This document shows positions 56,631 through 64,000 of a stretch of 64,000 nucleotides of DNA, piece by piece. A program made the position numbers and the translations under genes. Under the pieces are notes generated by a model. It was not told the origin of the DNA. It saw only the letters and a program-made list of their open reading frames with translations, and made no database searches. This DNA comes from Protonemura montana (Eukaryota > Arthropoda > Insecta > Plecoptera > Nemouridae), in the NCBI GenBank assembly GCA_947568835.1, contig OX387610.1:15171001-15235000 (forward strand). The letters run 5' to 3'. Positions within the stretch are counted from its first letter, which is position 1. Each line of letters starts with the position of its first letter.

Positions 56631-57140
56631 AAACCGAACGGTTTGGCGTGTTGGAAACACCGGTTCTCATTAGATCACCGAAGTTAAGCAACACTGCGCT
56701 GGGTCAGGTATTGGATGGTTGACCATCATACACATGACCAGTTCTGTTCGGGAGAGAGGTTGGAGGGATGAAAGTTAAGCAACACTGCGCTGGGTCAGGT
56801 ATTGAATGGGTGACTATCATACACATGACCAGTTCTGTTCGGGAGAGAGGTTGGAGGGATGAAAGTTAGCACAGCAACTTCACTCGCTTTGCTTATCAAC
56901 CTCTCGACAGCATGGATTTGTGGAGGAATCCTGTTGTTCACGTTGTACCGTCCTTCGGAAGGGACGTTAAGCCGGTGATCCCCTTGGTCTTCAACAGGAG
57001 TAGGCTACGTGCCGGCACTGGGTTTCCCCTCCTCCCTTCTAGGCTATGTTAGATTCATCATCGACGCCATTAGACCAGTGCCGCACGGCCAGATGTCAAA
57101 ACAGTGCGTCGTTAAACACCACAAATAATAATAATAATAA
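56631..57140 (+). mobile_element. full-length 5S rRNA-derived SINE
   Basis: Flanked by an 11-bp duplication 'tgtaatggatg' (56620-56630, 57141-57151). The head is a 5S rRNA piece ('aacaccggttctcattagat', 'caccgaagttaagcaac', 'attggatggttgacc'), then a second 91-bp unit, the body ('ctctcgacagcatggatttg', 'ccttcggaagggacg'), and the tail 'cagtgcgtcgttaaacacca' ending in (AAT)n. This is the reference copy for the fragments elsewhere in the window. 5S-derived SINEs are the SINE3 class. Confidence 0.92.
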
Positions 57141-57151
57141 TGTAATGGATG

Positions 57152-58080
57152 GTCGAGTACAGTAATCACCCTGACCTACGCGATTTAACTCAACATTAAC
57201 CCATAACAGTTCTATAAAACAAAATAAAACTAATCGCAACCACGGTCCACCCACCCACACCCCCCAAGATATTGAATAAATCTGCAAAAGTCACGTCTTC
57301 TCTTGGGGCTATAATTACAAGGCGACTGCACCTTGTCCCGTCACGTGTTGACCTTCCCACCAACAGACAAGACGCTGCCGCCGCCGCCACGGCGATCTCT
57401 AGCGCAGATCTGGCTCAGTCTTGTTTCTCTTCTCGGGGTCTCAGCATCTTCACCTAGAGCAACTGACACAGGTAGGTGACGCCGTCGCTGCACTCGTATA
57501 CCTGCCTAGTCAAGCATTGCTAGTAAATGTTCGCGTGCTTTGCGCAAGTGTAGTCGCTGCTTTAGTCGCTGGGTAAAGTCGCGTTTTTTTTTTTTCTTAT
57601 GGGCTATAAAAAGAAAAACTAACGCATGGCGATTTTTTTTGGCGACGCCCTGACTTTTGTGTGTAGTGTCATTTAAAAAACTGGTCAATCAAAAAAAGAA
57701 TTTTGTTCAATTCAAGAAGATTTTAGCAAAAATCCTCTAAAAAACATTGAAAACTCGTTTTTTAACCCGCGTACAGTGCGTTCCGAAGTTTTTTTCAAGT
57801 AATTTTTAAAGAAATTCTGCAGAAATATGAAAGGATGTCGTTTTCACGCGTTTGTTTGGTTTTCGAGCGGAAAATATTTGCTGCTTGCGAAATTTCTATC
57901 CGAGCAGAAAATTGTAAATTCTATTTCTGTCAAATCGGGCGGCGCCTTCATAATTCTACCGGCATCAAGAAACTGTGTCGATCTGGATCCGGAGCGTCGT
58001 CTCCCATACTTTGGCCGGTGCCACTTGATTAGAGTTATTATTTATATTGATGGGCTTTATACAATACCACTTCTATGTCT
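57152..58080. other. spacer, possible untranslated exon
   Basis: A GC-richer stretch 57280-57471 ends in a consensus donor (cacag|gtaggt) and could be a first, untranslated exon. No coding evidence. The rest is featureless. Confidence 0.3.
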
Positions 58081-58084
58081 CCGA

Positions 58085-58592
58085 GAAAATAACCGCCAAA
58101 ATTACTAACATATCGTCAAAAATATATGATGCCGCCAGGTGGAGTCACCGTCGCTTAGAGTGTTAAGAAATTTCGTTATTTCTCTCAGATTACTCGCATT
58201 TGAGTCTGGTTTACACTCAATTAATCTTTATTAATGCTAACCTCAACGATTGATTGAATTATATATATTAAGTAGTGAATGGCAAGCGCCATCGGGTGGC
58301 ACCTACCGTTACCACGTGTTGCCGGCCTCGTTTGCTCAGCAGCAAGCGCCATCGGGTGGCACCTACCGTTACCGTTACCACGTGTTGCCGGCCTCGTTTG
58401 CTCTGCAGCAAGCGCCATCGGTGGCTTCTACCGTCACCACGTGTTGCCGGCCTCGTTTGCTCAGCAGCAAGCGCCATCGGGTGGCACCTACCGTTACCAC
58501 GTGTTGCCGGCCTCGTTTGCTCAACAGCAAGCGCGATCGGGTGGTAGCTAACGTTACCACGTGTGCCGGCCTCGTTTGCTCAGCAGCAAGTT
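58085..58592 (+). mobile_element. repeat arm plus 60-bp array (copy 2)
   Basis: Arm 58140-58255 ('attactcgcatttgagtctg', 'cctcaacgattgat') then five 60-bp units, the second with an extra 'accgtt'. Same order as 54150-54750. Confidence 0.85.
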
Positions 58593-58914
58593 TATCTCTA
58601 TGAATATCTCCTATAAACTCGATGGTTTGATAAATGAGTCACGTCATGAAAATCAGAGCATGACGTGAATTCTATCTTCAAGCTAAAGGTCAGTTCGCTG
58701 GTCGGAACCCAAAAGGTCGTCGAGACGCGAAAATCCAGAAAGATGACAAAAACAAAGTATAGATAAAGTGATAAAGAATTCCTTGAATTTATGGGTGAAG
58801 CATTTGGTTCGAATTGATGTCATGGGATTCGATTCTCGAAATTCTCAGTGATTGGGGATTCTCTGTTAAATATCGATTCTAAATCCGATAATTTCAGAAT
58901 TTAGGGAAAGTGTT
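58593..58914. other. spacer, nothing recognised
   Basis: No supported feature; ends in the target duplication of copy 10. Confidence 0.4.
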
Positions 58915-59067
58915 AGGATGAAATGTGATTTAAATTGCAAACGCTTGCAATGCGCGGGGTATTTTATTATTATCAACACTATAACCGTCTCAAAAATTGA
59001 TGCCCAAACGTGGATGTCTGTTTGGGCATCAATTTTTGAGACGGTTATAGTGTTGATAATAATAAAA
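58915..59067 (+). mobile_element. palindromic tRNA-array element, copy 10, arms only
   Basis: Flanked by the 13-bp duplication 'tagggaaagtgtt' (58902-58914, 59068-59080). Head, two perfect 48-bp arms and a 9-base centre, no array. The cleanest example of the minimal mobile unit. Confidence 0.93.
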
Positions 59068-59080
59068 TAGGGAAAGTGTT

Positions 59081-60129
59081 GGTTGAAATATAAGTTAGTT
59101 CTCCAATGCGTCGATCATTTTTAAAGGCCATCTGAACGGAAACAATCGGACCCTGATTCCTGTCTCACAGTTTCCGATTGCATTTTCTTTCTTTTTCAAC
59201 TAAAAATACGATTTAAAGCAAAAGAAAACTCTGTCATGCGTTGACCTGTGTTCAAGCATCAGTTTCAAATCTATTCAGTCCCAGTTTTAACTATTACGAG
59301 CTTCTGTCTTAACGGCTGTAATTATACCCGGTATTACAATAATTTATAACTCAGAGTTAAGCTGGCTTAACTGTCAGAAACAGCTGATTTCCACTGCATG
59401 TGGTCGGTTGTTGTCATGGCAATTAATTTAACTCCTACTTTATCAAGAAGTTACGAAATCACAAACAAAACATACACAAAATCTTCCCAGTAATGCATTC
59501 TCGCAGCTCGTATCTTAGATCTAATCTGTAAACCCAATTATTTCGGTGTCTTACTTGGACTGAAAATACAAGGCAGTTACCAAAACTTGCAAGTTTCGAC
59601 AAAAGTACAAGCTTCAGTTAAGTTCCTCTCATTGCTCGTTGTCAAATTATGCAAGAATCGCAAGTACAAATGTAATTAAATACTGTATTTAATTGCAAGT
59701 AGATCAAAGTGCAGATTAGAACGCCGAGTGGTCTAGCGGCCGATACCCAAGCAAAACAAAACAGAGATCGGATTCATCGCACGAGGTCCTCGTGGTTAGT
59801 TTCTTGAAATCGATCGAAGTCAACCCAATTCTGTTCTATTTCTGAATCTCGCGCTCGATGTTCGATTGCGATTCGGCCCAACGTTTGACGTCAAAATAGC
59901 GACGCATCATTGGTGTCAGAGGGAGGGGGTAGGGGGGGGGGGGGGGGGGGGATCCCCCACCTGGGGGTTGCCAACTCTAAACGTTCATTATATAGGGTGG
60001 GACCTACCCTACCATCCAAGCATTACAGGCAATTTAAAGCTGAAATTGACAGAAAAACGCAAGATATCTCCATGCAATTTTAAAGTAGATTAACATTTTC
60101 TCGTGTGCCCCACCCTATTCAATCTTGCC
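59081..60129. other. spacer with tRNA-like piece and poly-G run
   Basis: 'gccgagtggtctagcggc' near 59728 resembles box A of a Leu/Ser tRNA, with no good box B. A run of about 20 G lies at 59932-59951. Nothing else recognised. Confidence 0.4.
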
Positions 60130-60360
60130 CATCTTCAGCCACGGACTGCCGGCTCCGGGTTTCCCATCCTGCCTTCTAGGCTAGATACCTTTCAGCATCA
60201 TTACCAATCGCTATCACGACGCTATCATTTCAATGACTAAATTATCAAAGCGATACCGGCACCGGGGTTTACCCAGCCTGTCTTTTAGGCTAGATTGTCA
60301 CCACCCTCAACTGGGCCACGTTGCCAAAACACAGTGCGTCGTTAAACAACACAAATAAAA
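60130..60360 (+). mobile_element. diverged 5S-derived SINE 3' part
   Basis: 'cctgccttctaggctaga' and the terminal 'cagtgcgtcgttaaacaaca' match the tail of the reference copy. A further tail piece lies near 60455-60485. Confidence 0.65.
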
Positions 60361-60983
60361 GTAGATTTGCCTCAAGTGCCGCATATCTGTCACCATATTT
60401 ACTCTACTGTATCTAGACGAATTAACGTGCCCGACCTACATCTCGTGAGCAGACAATTCAGAACAGTGCGTCGTTAAACAGTAGAAACGAAGAGCGAACG
60501 CACGCGCGTCATACGAGGCATCATCGATGCTGACCGGCATAGATCGTCGCTCGTGACCAAATTTAGCTCATGACGTTTGAGCCGGCGGCGGCTGCCAAGT
60601 GGGCTTCATCAAGGTGAACGAGTGGTAAACCTTGCCTAGTGCCCCACGCAGAAACCCCCCCTCCAACCAACCCAAGCACGGCCAGGTCTAGGTTGGAGGG
60701 AGCCCAACACGTGGTCCTTGTCAACATGGCCTGGTAGCGGGTAGTTGACAATGTCGCTAGGTTGTCATGTGTAGCGAAAACAGAGGCAATAACGAACTTT
60801 TATTTGAATCTGTACGGAGAAATGGAATATAACGGTCGTTCGTTAAAAAGATTTGAATCCCTTCCAAAGACTAATCGAGAGAATTCATGCCTTCAAAAAG
60901 TGCTATTTGATATGGTGTTAATATCTTGAATCTTCTCTGACAACGAAATTATGTATGACTATAATAATAAGTTTGTAACTATA
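60361..60983. other. spacer, nothing recognised
   Basis: No supported feature. Confidence 0.4.
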
Positions 60984-61148
60984 CCTAAAAACTATTTCAA
61001 CTGGGTTTTGAATGCCAAGTGAAGAACAACTGAATTTCCCAACGTTTTGTAACTTGTACCTGTTACTTTATCAAGGGTAAAAGCAGTCCCGACAATTTTC
61101 CAATAACAAAAGGACCACAAATAATTATAACAATTACCTGTAGATAGT
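60984..61148 (-). mobile_element. palindromic Penelope-associated repeat, partial
   Basis: Arm 'actatttcaactgggttttg' and hammerhead-like segment (61035-61079 on the minus strand), ending 'attataacaattacc' as in other copies. Confidence 0.75.
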
Positions 61149-62044
61149 TCAAAAGCATCCTAAAAACTTGATCGACTAAAACATGTGTCAAGAGTTTGAC
61201 AGGTGTTTTTTCTGCATCACATTGCTGAGCCATCACTTAAATTACAGTACATCCAAACTGGGCCTGAAATTACTGAGTTTAGATGTCACAACGCAATTTT
61301 ACCTCATGTAAGCAACATTATTTTGTTGGTCGCCTATAAGGAGGGGGGGGGGGGGGGTCAGGTGCTGACATTACACAAAACGTGACACTGCTTTGGGGCA
61401 GTTTTGCTGTTTCTCTGTAATTTCATGCGCTGTGATATTTAACCCCAACTCGCCAGTAGCATTAGACCAGTGCCACAATTTGGCTTAAGTAAAGGCCAGC
61501 ATGGGTTTGGCTAAAGCGCTGAAAACGCCAGCAATTTTTTGACTTCGATAGAATCGATTTATAATTTGCATACGATGGTGAACCTTTTGATCTTTGCCAA
61601 TTGAGATAGTGGGAGTATGAAAATTGATAATCGGGCTGAAACTGTATAATTTCCTGGAATGCCTTGCCTGGCCCCACCTAATTTACATTGAACCTGACTC
61701 ACTAGGTGGCAGTTGACGTTGCTAGGTGTGGGTTTAGTAATACATGCCGAGACACGACTCTAATTACCGTTTAAAACATTAGAAATAATTGTAATAATTG
61801 GTGTAGCTGAGATCTTGCCAAATTTATCACACTGGGTCGTGAACTCTGCGAAAAACTGCTACAGAATCAAATAGGGAAGGAAAAGAAGACAGCTTTTGGA
61901 GCAAATGTATCTAAGAAGCTTTCTATGTTTATCTTATGAGAAAAAAAATGGTTTTAAAGTCGAATAATAAACTCGAAGTTGAGATTCCTCGTCGATTATT
62001 AAAAGTCATTTTAATATCCGAACTAGTATCGTGCAAATTCACTG
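61149..62044. other. spacer with poly-G run
   Basis: Run of about 15 G at 61343-61357. Nothing else recognised. Confidence 0.4.
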
Positions 62045-62232
62045 TTAGATGATTGTTTTTAGACTCATGTCTTCTTGATGTAAACTTAGCACTAGTTTTT
62101 ACAAACTATTTCAAATGGGTTTTGAATGCTAAGTGAAGAACAACTAAATGTCAGTGAAATGCTAAGGGAAATTTAGTCGTCTTGTACTTAGCATTAAAAA
62201 CCCATTTCAAATAGTTTTTTTTTTGTTTCACA
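62045..62232. mobile_element. palindromic Penelope-associated repeat, short copy
   Basis: 'tagactcatgtcttcttgat' start and two opposed arms ('gggttttgaatgctaagtga' and 'cattaaaaacccatttcaa'). It ends about 65 bases before the acceptor of the exon at 62298. Confidence 0.75.
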
Positions 62233-62297
62233 GCAAGAAATTAGCGATGCATGTAGCTAGAAAGTGAAGTGAAGTCAGCGAGTTCACGTTCTTTCAG

Positions 62298-62503
62298 TGC
62301 CGTATTGGAAATGTGTGGGTCAAGATGCGAGATACACCGAGGAGGTCAAGGAAACGGTCGTGCGGCAGAGGGAGGCACTATCCGCTTTGCACGGCAAAAA
62401 CACCGACTTCACTTTCTGTGCGGTGAAACGAGCACCTTCGTCCTCAACAGCTGACTGGTACATAGAATCGCTGGCAATTCGGGGCGCCACCTACGTATTC
62501 TGA
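62298..62503 (+). CDS. terminal exon of an unidentified gene
   Basis: Acceptor 'gttcacgttctttcag' at 62297 is followed by a frame to TGA 62501-62503 reading 'PYWKCVGQDARYTEEVKETV', 'REALSALHGKNTDFTFCAVK' and ending 'WYIESLAIRGATYVF'. The exon starts with two bases of a split codon, so the previous exon ends in phase 1. Sequence complexity and GC content look coding. The protein family is not recognised. The preceding exon was not found; the one at 26866-27061 also ends in phase 1 but is too distant to link. Confidence 0.55.
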
Positions 62504-62620
62504 GACACCTTATTGCATTTCATGGCCTCGACTGTCTTAAAACACCAAGAGTCAAGACACTCTTGCAAGATCAACTCGACGCCCATCCCGGATTGTAAAA
62601 TTCCATTCAAGTTGAGCATT

Positions 62621-64000
62621 CAAACCTTAGATACATAAAGCCCCTTAGAGCTACCATAGCGGTGATTTGAAGTCTATGATATATAATGTCTCTTAGAGCT
62701 ACCATAGCGGTGATTTGAAGTCTATGATACATAATGTCCCTTAGAGCTACCATAGCGGTGATTTGAAGTCTATGATACATGATGTCTCTTAGAGCTACCA
62801 TAGCGGTGATTTGAAGTCTATGATACAAAATGTCTCTTAGAGCTACCATAGCTGTGATTTGAAGTCTATGATACATGATGTCCCTTAGAGCTACCATAGC
62901 GGTGATTTGAAGTCTATGATACATGATGTCTCTTAGAGCTACCATAGCGGTGATTTGAAGTCTATGATACATAATGCCCCTTAGAGCTACCATAGCGGTT
63001 ATTTGAAGTCTATGATACATAATGTCTCTTAGAGCTACCATAGCGGTGATTTGAAGTCTATGATACATAATGTCTCTTAGAGCTACCATAGCGGTGATTT
63101 GAAGTCTATGATACATGATGTCTCTTAGAGCTATCATAGCGGTGATTTGAAGTCTATGATACATAATGTCCCTTAGAGCTATCATAGCGGTGATTTGAAG
63201 TCTATGATACATGATGTCTCTTAGAGCTACCATAGCGGTGATTTGAAGTCTATGATACATAATGTCTCTTAGAGCTACCATAGCGGTGATTTGAAGTCTA
63301 TGATACATGATGTCTCTTAGAGCTACCATAGCGGTGATTTGAAGTCTATGATACATAATGTCTCTTAGAGCTACCATAGCTGTGATTTGAAGTCTATGAT
63401 ACATGATGTCCCTTAGAGCTACCATAGCGGTGATTTGAAGTCTATGATACATGATGTCTCTTAGAGCTACCATAGCGGTGATTTGAAGTCTATGATACAT
63501 AATGCCCCTTAGAGCTACCATAGCGGTTATTTGAAGTCTATGATACATAATGTCTCTTAGAGCTACCATAGCGGTGATTTGAAGTCTATGATACATAATG
63601 TCTCTTAGAGCTACCATAGCGGTGATTTGAAGTCTATGATACATGATGTCTCTTAGAGCTATCATAGCGGTGATTTGAAGTCTATGATACATAATGTCCC
63701 TTAGAGCTATCATAGCGGTGATTTGAAGTCTATGATACATGATGTCTCTTAGAGCTACCATAGCGGTGATTTGAAGTCTATGATACATAATGTCTCTTAG
63801 AGCTACCATAGCGGTGATTTGAAGTCTATGATACATGTCTCTTAGAGCTACCATAGCTGTGATTTGAAGTCTATGATACATAATGTCTCTTAGAGCTACC
63901 ATAGCGGTTATTTGAAGTCTATGATACATGATGTCTCTTAGAGCTACCATAGCGGTGATTTGAAGTCTATGATACATGATGCCCCTTAGAGCTACCATAG
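62621..64000. repeat. 48-bp minisatellite, about 28 units, continuing past the window
   Basis: Unit contains 'cttagagctaccatagcggt' and 'gatttgaagtctatgatac'. A block of about eleven units appears twice (variants 'catagctgtgatt' and 'ataatgcccc' recur in the same order near 62850-63000 and 63380-63530). A 463-codon open minus frame results from unit length 48. Confidence 0.95.

Noticed and set aside
56640-56730. Functional 5S rRNA gene
   Set aside because: Only part of 5S is present, with substitutions and without the proper 3' part; it is the head of a retroposon.
57272-57457. 60-codon frame with an alanine run as a gene
   Set aside because: No homology; only a donor consensus nearby. Kept only as a weak untranslated-exon possibility.
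1341-59067. Helitron origin of the palindromic tRNA-array family (subterminal hairpin in the head)
   Set aside because: Helitrons make no target duplication, whereas these copies have 7-15 bp duplications.
62607-63998. 463-codon minus-strand frame MYHRLQITAMVALRDI repeated
   Set aside because: 48-bp minisatellite; unit length keeps the frame open.

Overview
This is nuclear DNA of an invertebrate animal: AT-rich, with spliced genes, GT-AG introns, non-LTR retrotransposons, Pol III-derived SINEs and many minisatellites. The best-identified gene is a member of the yellow / major royal jelly protein (MRJP) family. Together with the arthropod-like core of a 5S rRNA-derived SINE this suggests an arthropod, possibly a non-insect one. 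Yellow-like genes also occur in lancelets, so the phylum is not certain. No LTR retroelement, provirus or Polinton was recognised.

Layout. 0-2.3 kb: 3' end of a plus-strand gene joining a PAH (Sin3-type paired amphipathic helix) exon to a C2H2 zinc-finger exon. 4.0-6.9 kb: 292-bp satellite. 7-8.1 kb: cluster of tRNA-like SINE pieces. 9.1, 10.8 and 13.2-13.6 kb: small minus-strand exon candidates. 11.0-14.7 kb: three copies of an unclassified repeat. 15.75-20.58 kb: complete 4.8-kb foldback transposon with a 9-bp target duplication. 21.4-26.4 kb: Penelope-like, LINE and PIF/Harbinger remains. 26.9 kb: first coding exon of an unidentified gene. 27.7-35.8 kb: 42-bp and 87-bp minisatellites and tRNA-array elements. 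38-43 kb: nested elements and a LINE with a long reverse-transcriptase frame. 43.1-52.7 kb: the yellow-family gene in five recognised exons, one intron of GC-AG type. 54-59 kb: repeats carrying a 60-bp array, MITEs, and a full 5S-derived SINE. 62.3 kb: terminal exon of an unidentified gene. 62.6-64 kb: 48-bp minisatellite running off the end.

The striking theme is repetition inside mobile elements. By my coordinates roughly 30% of the window is tandem array, much of it carried inside elements bounded by target-site duplications. Two unrelated Pol III-derived families (one tRNA-derived, one 5S rRNA-derived) both carry internal tandem amplification of their promoter-bearing segment (52 bp and 91 bp). 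The tRNA family is also a near-perfect palindrome, seen in nine main copies plus an arm fragment. All boundaries were read by eye; no database search or alignment program was run.
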